DNA of 64,000 bases from Planctomycetaceae bacterium. Lineage in GTDB: Bacteria > Planctomycetota > Planctomycetia > Planctomycetales > Planctomycetaceae. This document shows, piece after piece, positions 7,502 to 16,905 of this stretch. How positions within the stretch are numbered: the stretch's first letter is position 1; each line of letters begins with the position of its first letter. A program made the translations under genes and the position numbers. Below the pieces are notes generated by a model. The model was not told where the DNA came from, ran no database searches, and worked only from the letters and a program-made list of their open reading frames with translations. The DNA lies in NCBI GenBank assembly GCA_020638955.1, contig JACKHO010000001.1, positions 124,001 to 188,000 on the forward strand, in the 5' to 3' direction.

Positions 7502-9034
7502 CTACTCGAGGCCGGGATTCGGGATTTCCGTGTTATTGATGGGAGGCGGAACGGTTTCGTCGTCGGTAGTGGCCTGGAGAGAGGCACTAATGCCTGCAAT
7601 CAGAAACACGGCCAGGAGCACCGATCCAGCGATAATCCACAGTTGGTAATACTGCAGAAACTCTGCCCACGTCTCTGGCTTTTTGGGTGGTACTCGGAAC
7701 GAACTGGGGGAAATTCGCGTGGCGTTCGGATCGGGTTCTGGCTCTTTGGCAATCAAATTGGTCGATGAAGTACGAAGGGGGTTCTTCTCCGTCTTCTTTG
7801 AGATTGTACTGTCGGAGCGGCGTTTCCGCTTCTTTGCGGACCTTTGAGCAGGTACAGGGCGACTGTCACTGCCGGGGAGCAGTGGCTTCGGCATTTCGCC
7901 AGAATCGCTCGGTGCAGTTTGTCGAAGCGACGCAATTCCCAGCAGCTTCGCGACAATTTCGGGGTGTTGCTCCCGCCAAGGATGGCCACCGTGCTTGGCC
8001 AGCCACCGGCCGAGGACGTCGGCTACTTCGCGTGCCGTCTGATAACGTTCCGTTTTCGACTTCGCCATCAACTTTTCGAGAATGCGTACCAGCGACTCCG
8101 GTACATCTTCTCGCAGTTTATTGACGGGCGTGGGAGCTTTTGTCTGGTGCGCTAACAGACGCTGTACGAGGGTTCCGTCGGTGAACGGCGGCTGTCCGGC
8201 GAGCAGGAAGTACAGCGTGCATCCCAAGCTGTAAATGTCGGCTCGCTCATCAACGGCGTGGCTGTCAACCGCTTGCTCAGGAGCAAGGTAGTCCGCCGTG
8301 CCAAGCACTTTTTCATCATGCTTAATGGTGAGTGATTCTTCTTCCGTTTGGTTAAAGAATCGAGCCAAACCGAGGTCCAGCAACTTCACTGTTCCGTCTT
8401 TGTCCACGAGCAGATTGCCCGGTTTGATATCCCGGTGAATGAGTCCATTCTCGTGTGCGTGAGCCAAACCTTCTGCGGCCTGACGGATGTATTCAGCAGC
8501 CTGTGTGACGGGAAATGCTTCCTTCTCCCGCATCTTCTCCAGGTCGGTCCCCTCGACATATTCCATGACGAGGAAGTGGATTTCGGTACCCGCTTCGTTC
8601 TCCATGTCCACATCGTAGGCCCGCACGATGTTAGGATGGTCCAAAGACGCGACCGCTTCCGCTTCGCGGTGAAAACGACCGAGGTACGAAGTGTCCTTCA
8701 CTTTGCTGGCCGGAAGCACCTTGATGGCACAGCGGCGTTTCATTCGGACGTGCTCAGCCAGATAAATCGAACTCATTTCGCCGCGCCCAAGCAGTTGCTT
8801 GAGTCGATAGCGCCCGAGCAGAAATCCCTTGAACTTTCCCTGCAGCAATTTCTCTGATTGCCAGTCGGTGAGGTCCCCACAATTGACGAGGGCTTGCGCG
8901 ATGTTCTCCGCCTGCGTGAGATCGACCTGTTCTTTTGCGAACTTCCGGAGACGCGCATCGAGCTGCTCCGGGTCAATCAATCCGCTTTGTCGGACCCCGG
9001 CCAGAAACGACTCGACTGTCAGTTTAATCGCCAT
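7502..9034 (-). CDS. Membrane-anchored serine/threonine protein kinase
   Basis: This 510-residue Hanks-type kinase has an N-terminal helical module (about 1-75) and a kinase domain (about 76-345). Lys105 is in CAIKVL, the catalytic loop is HRDIKPGN at 200-207, and DLG replaces DFG at 220-222. GTADYLAPEQ is the activation-segment end. The glycine loop is unusual: GRGEMSSIY lacks the third glycine. A basic Ser/Pro-rich linker leads to one membrane helix (about 465-485, LWIIAGSVLLAVFLIAG) and a short outer tail. It lies 232 bp downstream of the FKBP gene and may be read from the same operon or its own promoter. Confidence 0.93.
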   Translation of the reverse strand: MAIKLTVESFLAGVRQSGLIDPEQLDARLRKFAKEQVDLTQAENIAQALVNCGDLTDWQSEKLLQGKFKGFLLGRYRLKQLLGRGEMSSIYLAEHVRMKRRCAIKVLPASKVKDTSYLGRFHREAEAVASLDHPNIVRAYDVDMENEAGTEIHFLVMEYVEGTDLEKMREKEAFPVTQAAEYIRQAAEGLAHAHENGLIHRDIKPGNLLVDKDGTVKLLDLGLARFFNQTEEESLTIKHDEKVLGTADYLAPEQAVDSHAVDERADIYSLGCTLYFLLAGQPPFTDGTLVQRLLAHQTKAPTPVNKLREDVPESLVRILEKLMAKSKTERYQTAREVADVLGRWLAKHGGHPWREQHPEIVAKLLGIASLRQTAPSDSGEMPKPLLPGSDSRPVPAQRSAKKRKRRSDSTISKKTEKNPLRTSSTNLIAKEPEPDPNATRISPSSFRVPPKKPETWAEFLQYYQLWIIAGSVLLAVFLIAGISASLQATTDDETVPPPINNTEIPNPGLE

Positions 9035-9266
9035 TCCTCAATTCCTTTTAACGCGCCATCGGGCCGATGCGATGTTGACCAAACCGGCCACCCAGATGCG
9101 CTGACGCGAGAACTCTTCAGTTAGAATATAACCGTCTCTGGTACAGGAGGGTGAAGTTGCTTTCGATGCCATTGCGAAACTAGGCGCCGAAAAAAGGCAA
9201 CATGTCGTATCAATTGAACGTGCTGTATGTGTTGTGGTGTGACATGTTCGGGTCGTAACGGTTGTG

Positions 9267-9719
9267 TCAATTCGATGATGCTTCGGGCCGCTTCGCAGAG
9301 ACGATTTCGACGTCAATGAGGAGCGTTTCGCCAGCCAGCGGGTGATTGGCATCGAGGACGACTTCGTCCGCCTGAACTTTCTGGACCCACACGTCGAGTT
9401 GCACCCCCTGGACGTCGGCGAGCAGTTGATCGCCCGCGTGAACCTTGGGACGCAGAAAAATGCGTGGAATGCTCTGGACCAGGTCGATGTTTCTTTTGCC
9501 GAAGGCCTGATCTGCAGGGACGGCGAGGGAACAGGTCTCTCCCGCTGATCGCCCAACGAGGCCCTGGCTTAATCCTGGTATGACTTCTTCCGCGCCGACG
9601 ACAAACTCAAACGGTTCGCGGTCGATGGAGGTTTCGATAATCGAGCCTTCGAGCGACTTCGACGTATAGTGAATCTGAACGGTGTCGCCCGAGGCGATGG
9701 GGAGATTCTGTGTGGTCAT
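9267..9719 (-). CDS. SlyD-type FKBP peptidyl-prolyl isomerase
   Basis: This 150-residue protein shows the SlyD-group FKBP pattern: VQIHYTSKSLEG and TSIDREPFEFVVGAEEVIPG, then GLVGRSAGE and DQAFGKRN. The inserted IF (chaperone) domain follows, and the strand returns with LDANHPLAGETLLIDVEI. It should catalyse X-Pro isomerisation and act as a folding helper in the cytoplasm. It lacks the His-rich metal tail of E. coli SlyD. A strong aggaga lies 8 bases before the ATG. It follows the TPR gene by 17 bp, so it is the sixth gene of the bactofilin-led operon. Confidence 0.92.
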   Translation of the reverse strand: MTTQNLPIASGDTVQIHYTSKSLEGSIIETSIDREPFEFVVGAEEVIPGLSQGLVGRSAGETCSLAVPADQAFGKRNIDLVQSIPRIFLRPKVHAGDQLLADVQGVQLDVWVQKVQADEVVLDANHPLAGETLLIDVEIVSAKRPEASSN

Positions 9720-9736
9720 GTGCTTCTCCTGCGGTC

Positions 9737-12700
9737 CTAGAGGATGTCATCCAGGACGTGTGATTCCGGTGTGTCGTCGGCAAGTTCCTGCTCGACCAGC
9801 TCTGCTTCGGTAGTTTGATCTGTCCGGCGGAGCAGCATTGAGTAATTGGCGAGGGCGGCCTGCACTTCGGGGGCGTGGTCTCCGAGTCGACTCTTGAAGA
9901 TTTCGACGGCACGTCCAATGAGTGGCTTTGCCTCTTCGAACTTCTCCTGCATGTACAACACGCCTGCAAGGTTTTCTAAATGCTTGGCAGTCTCTTCGTG
10001 CGATTCACCGAAGTGGTATTCAGCTAAATCGACGCAGTATTGAATGAGGGGTACGGCTTCATCGAACTGATTCTGCAGATACTTGATGCCCGCCAAATGA
10101 CTGTAGGGGGACAAGAGTTCTGGCGAATCGGTTCCGTGTTGTTGTTCCAAATCTTTCACGTGCTGATGCAGCATTTCTTCTGCTTCGGCGTACCGGCCAA
10201 GTTTGGCACGTGCATCGGCAATGTGTGGGATGAGACGTTGTGCTTCCGACAAGTTGGGGGCATCGTTATTCTGCAGGCGAGTGAGTTCGGCGGTGAGTAA
10301 CTTGTCGGCCTGATTGGCGTCTCCGTGCTTGATGGCCAATTGACCAAGCAGACGGGCGCAGCGATGCAGTTGCTCGTCGTCGAAGTCGAGCAGTTCGGAC
10401 CACAGCCGATAGCATTCCAGCAGCCGGTCGTGCGCTTCTTTCGCCACGCCACGTTCTTGCAGGTTGATGCCCAACAGGAACAGAGTTTCACCAATTTCGT
10501 AACGCGGGCTCGATGTGGTCTCGCGGTAAATTGCTAAGGCGCGTTCCAAAAGAGGAAACGCCTGCTCGTACTTCTCTTCCTGTTGATACAGTTCGGCCAG
10601 TCCCAACAGCGTTTCGGCGAAGAAGCGGTGGTTCGGGCCAATGGTTTTTTCCTGCATTGCCTTAGCTTTTAATAAGCCAAGTTCTCCGCGTGCCCGATGC
10701 CCGGCTTTCAAATCGACGCGAGCGATTTGCGCGGTGAGCAACGTGGCCTGCGCGTGCTCCGCTCCGTGCACCTTCTGGATGATGTCGAGCGCTTCCGAGT
10801 AAAGCTGCCGGGCGTGCGTCCAGTCTCCGGTGTGTGCAACGGTCTTCGCAAGACACGATAGCGACGACGCCCGGTGGGGATGGTCTTTGGCAAGCGTTCG
10901 TGTTCGAATGTCGAGAGCACGTTCGAAGAGCGTTTTGGCCGACGAAATGCGATGCTGGAGCAACTGCACATACCCCAGGTTCGACAGCGACTGGGCCACA
11001 TGGGGATGCGAGTCGCCGAAGACTTCTTCCCGAATTTGGACCGCCTCTTCGAGGTATGTTTCCGCTCCGTCCAGGTCCCCTTGCGAACGAAGCACTTCAC
11101 CGAGATTGTTCAGCACGGTGCCAAGTTGAGGATGTTGTGGCGTAAGCTGAGCCCGTTTGATTTCCAGGTCTTTCTCATACAGTTTGCGAGCCGTCTCATA
11201 TTGGCCCACAGCGACGAACAACGCGGCCAGATTGTTCCGCGTCCGCGCGAGTGCGGGATCGTTGCTTCGCAGATTACCTTCTTGAATTCGAAGTGCTCGT
11301 TCCAGTATGCGACGTGTTTGGTCGTACTTGCCCTGAGCGAACAGGCTCTCTGCTAAATGATTCAGGATTCTCGCGACGGCGGGATGGTTCTCCCCAAACA
11401 AATCTTCGGTGAGCGAAATGGTTTCGCGAAAGAATCCGTCCGCTTCTCTGTAGGCGCCGCGTGTGGCCTTCAAAATGGCCAGTCGCAACAGCGTTTCGGA
11501 AACGCGTCGGTCGTCGGACAAGTACAAAGTCCGACGCAGTTTCAGCGCTTCTTCGTAAAGTGTTTCTGCTTCTGCGTATTGACCACGACTGTAGAGCAGG
11601 TCGGCGAGTGAATGGACCGGGACGGCAATTTCCCCTTCCATGACGCTCTCTGAATTTCGACGAATTTCGAGGTCACGACGTAATACCTGTTCGGCCAGAT
11701 TGAGGTCTGGCAAAGCAAACGCCGCGCGAGCCAGCAGGGAGAAGTTCGCAAGCACGTCGGGATGGTCGTTTGGCAACAGACTGAGCCGCAAATCGAGTGC
11801 ACGTTGCAGCACTCGAACCGCATCCTCCAATTTCCCTTTGGCGACCAGAATGGCACCGCGCAGAAACAATCGCCGGGCACGGGAGACATCGAGTCCCTCA
11901 ACTTCACTGCGAGCATGGAGTTTGATGATCTGTTCCAGCCGCAGCGCTGCCGTGTCGATGCGACTTTCATTCAAATCAATTTCGACAATGTCCATCATGG
12001 CGTCGGCAATGGCACGTCGCTGCTTCAGTTGTTCGACCGCCTTGCGGTAGTTCTTGCGTGCCATGCCGAAACGTTGTCCGTCACGCATACAGCGGGCAAT
12101 TTGCAAATGTGTCTCTGCAATTGCCGTTCGTGATTCGTCCGGTGGCAAATTCTGGAGCCGGGGAAGCAGTCGCTGGCCGATTTCAGCACCACGCAGCCAA
12201 GCACCAATGCGGCCCGCGTTTTGTGCGGCAAATTGGACGAGGTCTAATGCGTCGGGGTGAGCAATGCCGTTATCCAGAATGTCGGCGGCCGTTGTGTCCG
12301 CTGCGAGCGTGCGTTCGTTTCCCCACAGCGGAGGCATTTCTCCAGTCTCTTGCCGCATCAGTGAGCGGCACACAGCGGAAATCCGCTCGCCAGAACGTTC
12401 GGCTGTCTGTTCCTTCCTGACGTGTTGCCGCACCACCGAACTCAGCAACGGTGATGCTGTACCTATGGTTTCGACGCTGGAATACCAGGCAAACAAGTCG
12501 AGTTGAGCGGGTGTCAGTTCGCCTCGTGCAATGAGGTCATCGACGACCAATTGCGGTATGGCATGGGTGAGTGCGTCTTTCCTGGAGGCAAGTTGTTTTG
12601 AAATCTCGCTGCGCTCGGCATCACTTTCAGCATGATTCCAGAGATGTGCGACCGCGACCAGGCTGGCGGGATGTCCCTGGCAGGCGTGGGCAATGTTCAA

Positions 12701-13294
12701 GTTGTTTGCGTCGCAAATCGAATTCAACAACCGCTCTGAACCGGAAGCGGTCAGGGGCGTGAGTCGATGCACTTCATTCCAGTTGGACGGAAGTTTGGCC
12801 GCGTTTCGCGTCAACAGCAGAATGCGTCCGGCTTCGAGTGGTTGGAGAAACTCTTCGACAAACTGCGATGTTTCAAAATTGTCGACAACAAGCAACCAGT
12901 TGGTGTGATCCCGTAGCCACTTGCGTACGCCAATGACTGCATCTTGCGAGTGTCGAAGAAAGCGGGCACGGAGTTGTAGATGATCCGCAGTGCGGGCGAG
13001 TGACTGGTACCAGGCGACATCCGATTCGGCGTTGAGCCAAATGACCGTTGTCGCCTCTCCCTGACGTTGAGCAACTTCGTGTCCAAGTCGCGTCAGTCCC
13101 CACCCGTGCCGCGTTGCGGCGTTGTCCGGGGGACAAACCGCAGCGCGACCGGTTTGCTCAAGACGATCCTGCACGAAACGCAGGGCATCGTCTCGATCAA
13201 TGAATGGCGAATGCGATTGTTCGAAGGACATTGTGTCGAGTGGGAATGTGTCGGTTGAATTACTTTTCGAATGGGCAGGGGAGTTGCGTGACAT
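9737..13294 (-). CDS. Degenerate NB-ARC-like ATPase with long TPR array
   Basis: This 1185-residue protein has an N-terminal STAND/NB-ARC-like part (about 20-220). It keeps a Walker-B-like strand NWLLVVDNFE and a sensor-like GRILLLTRN. The expected P-loop (GxGGxGKT) is replaced by AATRHGWGLTRLGHE, with no Gly-Lys-Thr. From about residue 390 it is a long run of kinesin-light-chain-type tetratricopeptide repeats, with the 42-residue period A-x2-L-x-NLA, Y-x-EAE-x-LYE, HP. This is a protein-binding scaffold. Its start shares one base with the upstream stop (TGATG), so the two are translationally coupled. Whether it binds nucleotide is doubtful. Confidence 0.9.
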   Translation of the reverse strand: MSRNSPAHSKSNSTDTFPLDTMSFEQSHSPFIDRDDALRFVQDRLEQTGRAAVCPPDNAATRHGWGLTRLGHEVAQRQGEATTVIWLNAESDVAWYQSLARTADHLQLRARFLRHSQDAVIGVRKWLRDHTNWLLVVDNFETSQFVEEFLQPLEAGRILLLTRNAAKLPSNWNEVHRLTPLTASGSERLLNSICDANNLNIAHACQGHPASLVAVAHLWNHAESDAERSEISKQLASRKDALTHAIPQLVVDDLIARGELTPAQLDLFAWYSSVETIGTASPLLSSVVRQHVRKEQTAERSGERISAVCRSLMRQETGEMPPLWGNERTLAADTTAADILDNGIAHPDALDLVQFAAQNAGRIGAWLRGAEIGQRLLPRLQNLPPDESRTAIAETHLQIARCMRDGQRFGMARKNYRKAVEQLKQRRAIADAMMDIVEIDLNESRIDTAALRLEQIIKLHARSEVEGLDVSRARRLFLRGAILVAKGKLEDAVRVLQRALDLRLSLLPNDHPDVLANFSLLARAAFALPDLNLAEQVLRRDLEIRRNSESVMEGEIAVPVHSLADLLYSRGQYAEAETLYEEALKLRRTLYLSDDRRVSETLLRLAILKATRGAYREADGFFRETISLTEDLFGENHPAVARILNHLAESLFAQGKYDQTRRILERALRIQEGNLRSNDPALARTRNNLAALFVAVGQYETARKLYEKDLEIKRAQLTPQHPQLGTVLNNLGEVLRSQGDLDGAETYLEEAVQIREEVFGDSHPHVAQSLSNLGYVQLLQHRISSAKTLFERALDIRTRTLAKDHPHRASSLSCLAKTVAHTGDWTHARQLYSEALDIIQKVHGAEHAQATLLTAQIARVDLKAGHRARGELGLLKAKAMQEKTIGPNHRFFAETLLGLAELYQQEEKYEQAFPLLERALAIYRETTSSPRYEIGETLFLLGINLQERGVAKEAHDRLLECYRLWSELLDFDDEQLHRCARLLGQLAIKHGDANQADKLLTAELTRLQNNDAPNLSEAQRLIPHIADARAKLGRYAEAEEMLHQHVKDLEQQHGTDSPELLSPYSHLAGIKYLQNQFDEAVPLIQYCVDLAEYHFGESHEETAKHLENLAGVLYMQEKFEEAKPLIGRAVEIFKSRLGDHAPEVQAALANYSMLLRRTDQTTEAELVEQELADDTPESHVLDDIL

Positions 13295-15897
13295 CAGTCA
13301 CTGGTGAAATCAATTCGCCAGTCGGACGCGGGCGGAGCTGGCTTCGGCATTTCCTCGCCACTGAGTTGCTGGAGTCGTTCCTGAGTCAACGTGGCCTCTC
13401 TAGTACGACGACGCTCAATGGCCTGTCGCAGCTTCTTGATTTCCTCAGCTTCCGCACTGTGATTTCTGGAAATGCTTAATCCCTGACGCAAACGCTCCAG
13501 ACGAGCTGCAAAGCCAGCACGGTCTTGCTCACTGAAGATTTGCATGCGCGAGGCTTGCTCAATCATCGTTTCCGTTTCTCGCAGGTCTTTCCAGATTTCA
13601 TCCTGCTGTTGTTTGCGATACTTAGCCAACACCTTCTGCAACTGCTGTCGTTCAAGTCGCGTAAAGACGGGGAGTGAAGACGTTTTCTCAGCCGAGTCGA
13701 GGTTGTCATTTGCCAGTTGCAATTGAATAGCAGTCATCCAGCTTGGTCGTGGTGAAACCAGATATTCGACAATACGGTCAGTCAGCGTTTCGGGATCGCA
13801 TTCCGGCACCCAGGTTGCCGAGAATTCCAGCGTGGGGATACGGAGCAACTCAGCATGTAACAGCTCGCGGGCATTGGGTTCGCTTCGTTCGGCAGGAACG
13901 TCAGGATCAACGAGATCGCGAACCTGTTCCATGGCCAGAATGAGACACCCGACCGCACTACGGACTTCGTTTACCGGGTAGCGTTCGGCGAGGTCTTTCA
14001 GTTCCTGAATGACCAAATCGTGCCGCGACTCAATTTCGTCTCGCAGTTCCTGAAGTTCGAGCGGTATGAAGCCATCGGAGTGGCCACCGTGCAGCGAGGT
14101 CCAGCGTTGGCCAAACGTTACGGCCTGCAACAGGAAGTTCCGCATGTCGTTGTCCATGGGCATGGCCGACACACGTCGGTCCTGCGAAACAATGGAGGCA
14201 ATACGCTGCATTTCCTGTCGGGTGTCGGCAACCGCGTCGACGCGGTTATGGAGAATGTTGCCAACAATGGTGTCGGCTGTCTGCAAGGTTTTCTGCCAGC
14301 GCTGCCACACCTGAACTTGTGAGGGATAGCGGTGGGCCGAACTCGATCGCAAACTCCAGTGAGCCCGGGTGAAGAGTGGATTCGTCAATGCATACCGCAC
14401 GCTGAACGTTTCCGACTCACCGACCCATTTGGCCACGTCCTGCTGCAAGTCTTCGAGGAGTCGTTCATCTTGTTCTCCGTCGGTTCGTTTGAAGGTCGAA
14501 GGAGTAAGGCCGCCAATTTTCTCGCCGTACCGACCAATCCGGGCGCAGTAGTTGTAGAGTTGGATGAGTTCGGGAGTCATCGGGAACGAACTTACAACCT
14601 CGGCGGCATGGGTCGCAGGAGCAACAATTGCGGGCCGGAGCGCTGCGGCCTGCAGAAAAAGCTGCCGTGTGATTCTCTGCGTTTCATCGCCAATACGCTG
14701 CGATTCGCTTTTGGCCTTGGCAAAGTCATCCTGTAATGTGCCGACCAGTTGCCCCTGCGGGAACATTATGACACTGCCCAGGGTCCAGGCCCGAATCATC
14801 CAGGACGGAAGTGCCCGGCGCGACCCGTTGGGATCGGCTTCCAGACTGCGTGCGAGATGGAACGCGAATCCAGAGCGTCCTTCGAAAATCAGGGCGAGAA
14901 TCAGATCGGGAAGTAGCTCGTTACGCGTGTAGCTGTCGCCATCAAGAATACGCGCGGCCAGCCGCGCCGACTCCCCCTTGGGCTCTTCGAAGCGATGGTG
15001 TTGTTTAAGAATGCCGGAATCAATGTCCTCATCGTCGTGGTCGTTATCGAAGAGCGCATTATGCAACGCCTCGGTGGCCTCGGCTGGATCCTGGAAAAGT
15101 GCGGCTGGTGCAGGCAGTCCTTCTGGCTGTTCCTTTTTCCGAGGCCTGACCGGAGCCTCGTCGAAAATCGAGCCACCTTCAAACTCTTCGTCAGGCGAGT
15201 CAGGAATGGTGGGAATAACGACGGGAACCTGTGGCTCCTCGAAGGGTGGGGACTCGATTTCGAAGACCGATGTGTCTGACGCGGAAACTTCTGCGGCCGG
15301 CGCTTCAAAACTTGGTGCATCGGAGGGCGGCGTTTCGGGAACCGTGACTACTGTTAAACCTGATCCCAAGTAGAGCCGGTTCCGTAGTGCGGCGCTCGCC
15401 ACTTGTTTTGGGAACTGGTCCCGGATGATCCCCGATTTCTCGATCCAGTCTGCATCGGAGAGTTCGTGGCGGTTGCGAATAAATTCAGTCAGCAACTGCC
15501 AGCGGTGTTGGCCTTCTGCCAATACGGTGAGTTCGTCCAGCTCGGTTTCTGATGGGGCAGCAATGTTCTCTAACAGCGTGCGTGCGGTCGCCTGATCCTC
15601 TTCGAGTGCGGACGACGTGTCTTTGGACTGAATTGAGAGAAAGTCGTGAATACTTTGGGTGACTGCTGCCTGTTGTTCTGGTGTGAGCAAGCGGGACTGA
15701 AACTCTTCGAGCAGCACCACGTACTCGTCGCGGTGCTGGAAGAAGTTCTGCAGTTCGTCGATGAGTTCGGCGGCTGGAATTGTGGCCGAGTCCGACGCCA
15801 GTTCGTCCGCTTCGCTGCGCAATTGCACAGCCAGCCGCGCTGCCTGCTCGGTCAGCTGGCGTCGGAAATCATCGAGGTGAGGATTATTGGTCACCAT
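13294..15897 (-). CDS. Large protein of unknown function, coupled to TPR scaffold
   Basis: This 867-residue protein matches no family I know. About residues 1-175 are helical and end in LSDADWIEKSGIIRDQF followed by VASAALRNRLYLGS, a motif shared with the protein at 16239. An acidic, Pro-rich linker follows (about 180-300), then a helical core (about 305-700; LILALIFEGRSGFAFHLARS, LPSWMIRAWTLGSVI). The C-terminus is a charged coiled coil (about 760-845; KYRKQQQDEIWKDLRETE). There is no signal peptide or membrane segment. Coupling to the TPR gene and co-transcription with bactofilin suggest a subunit of a cytoplasmic assembly, which is inference. Confidence 0.88.
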   Translation of the reverse strand: MVTNNPHLDDFRRQLTEQAARLAVQLRSEADELASDSATIPAAELIDELQNFFQHRDEYVVLLEEFQSRLLTPEQQAAVTQSIHDFLSIQSKDTSSALEEDQATARTLLENIAAPSETELDELTVLAEGQHRWQLLTEFIRNRHELSDADWIEKSGIIRDQFPKQVASAALRNRLYLGSGLTVVTVPETPPSDAPSFEAPAAEVSASDTSVFEIESPPFEEPQVPVVIPTIPDSPDEEFEGGSIFDEAPVRPRKKEQPEGLPAPAALFQDPAEATEALHNALFDNDHDDEDIDSGILKQHHRFEEPKGESARLAARILDGDSYTRNELLPDLILALIFEGRSGFAFHLARSLEADPNGSRRALPSWMIRAWTLGSVIMFPQGQLVGTLQDDFAKAKSESQRIGDETQRITRQLFLQAAALRPAIVAPATHAAEVVSSFPMTPELIQLYNYCARIGRYGEKIGGLTPSTFKRTDGEQDERLLEDLQQDVAKWVGESETFSVRYALTNPLFTRAHWSLRSSSAHRYPSQVQVWQRWQKTLQTADTIVGNILHNRVDAVADTRQEMQRIASIVSQDRRVSAMPMDNDMRNFLLQAVTFGQRWTSLHGGHSDGFIPLELQELRDEIESRHDLVIQELKDLAERYPVNEVRSAVGCLILAMEQVRDLVDPDVPAERSEPNARELLHAELLRIPTLEFSATWVPECDPETLTDRIVEYLVSPRPSWMTAIQLQLANDNLDSAEKTSSLPVFTRLERQQLQKVLAKYRKQQQDEIWKDLRETETMIEQASRMQIFSEQDRAGFAARLERLRQGLSISRNHSAEAEEIKKLRQAIERRRTREATLTQERLQQLSGEEMPKPAPPASDWRIDFTSD

Positions 15898-15945
15898 ATT
15901 TGGTTCTCATCACAACTCATTGGGCGGGAGTCAGCGCGGACGCTG

Positions 15946-16197
15946 TCAGTCGTCGCTGGCAATGGAATGAATGCTGTCGCCTTCCACTAAATCGTGCTGA
16001 ACTTCCCCTTCAGTCAGAATGGTGGACGACTTTTGGGCGAGCCGTGCATCTGACGAAGGAAGACCGCCAGAGCCCTCCAACGCATCCATGAGGGTCTTGA
16101 AGACCTCGAGCTGCACGTCCGAAGACTGGAAAGAATTGACAATTGCTGCCATTGAAGGCAGGTTTGTTAGCAGGCGTTTGTAACGGGTTGAACTCAT
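15946..16197 (-). CDS. Small protein of unknown function in bactofilin operon
   Basis: This 83-residue protein starts MSSTRYKRLLTNLPSMAAIV. The frame has an ATG five codons earlier (16212), but ggagcacc precedes the inner ATG at usable distance, so I prefer it. The first half is helical and amphipathic. The second half is Ser/Asp-rich and ends in an acidic tail (GDSIHSIASDD). No family is recognised. It sits 41 bp after the coiled-coil gene and 48 bp before the 867-residue gene on the same strand, which supports it as real. Confidence 0.65.
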   Translation of the reverse strand: MSSTRYKRLLTNLPSMAAIVNSFQSSDVQLEVFKTLMDALEGSGGLPSSDARLAQKSSTILTEGEVQHDLVEGDSIHSIASDD

Positions 16198-16238
16198 TTC
16201 CTGGTGCTCCATGACGGAGAATTGGTGTGAACAGATTG

Positions 16239-16841
16239 CTAGTGTGTTAGCGTATCGTTGGCGGGTTCGGAGGGCTGCGACTCACCCGGCGATGCGAGAG
16301 TCAAGCGACCGCGAACTGCGGCCACGGCAATGTCGCGCGAAATGGCATTGGCAATGAAATCGAAGTGTGCGTCCCACGTTTCGTCCGATAGGTCGTCGCC
16401 AGAAATCAATGCGAGAAGTGCCTCGACGGCATTTCCTGCGTTTTGAATTCCTTGCTGATCTCCTTGCAGCGATTGGGTCACGAACGAATTGAGTTGTTCC
16501 TGCAAGTGCGATTGAGCATCAGTAACGGGTTGAATTGCATGGGCTCGCAGCACGCGTTGCCGGCGTTCGTCGTCAGCCTTGAGCGTAGCGAGGTGTTCTT
16601 TCAATCGCTGCAGTCGGATGGGCGTATTCGGTTCAAGTTCGCGCGTACCGAGCATGTCCTGCTGTAACTGCATCGCGCGTTCGCGGAATCTCTGTAGGGC
16701 TTGCTGGAGGTCCGTTTCATGCAATTCGTCGATGTCACCCTGCAGAGCGTCCGCCAATGCGCACATCTGCACGGAAAGCGATTGCCGCTCATGGAACAGC
16801 GCATCGAGTTTGCGCTGGCAGTCCTCAAGTTGGTGATTCAC
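16239..16841 (-). CDS. Coiled-coil protein sharing a domain with the 867-residue protein
   Basis: About 200 residues are encoded, starting MNHQLEDCQRKLDALFHERQ. The frame extends to a TTG at 16871, but a strong ggaggaa lies 3 bases before the GTG at 16841, so I choose that start. The first two thirds are charged heptad-like helices. The C-terminal part reads LSDETWDAHFDFIANAI then VAVAAVRGRLTLAS, which aligns with LSDADW...VASAALRNRLYLGS of the 867-residue protein. No named family is recognised. It is the second gene after bactofilin. Confidence 0.8.
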   Translation of the reverse strand: MNHQLEDCQRKLDALFHERQSLSVQMCALADALQGDIDELHETDLQQALQRFRERAMQLQQDMLGTRELEPNTPIRLQRLKEHLATLKADDERRQRVLRAHAIQPVTDAQSHLQEQLNSFVTQSLQGDQQGIQNAGNAVEALLALISGDDLSDETWDAHFDFIANAISRDIAVAAVRGRLTLASPGESQPSEPANDTLTH

Positions 16842-16905
16842 AGCTTCCTCCACGTTGCGAGCCAACGCCAATTAGGGGAGTACGGGCGATTGATTTGAGG
16901 TCGAA

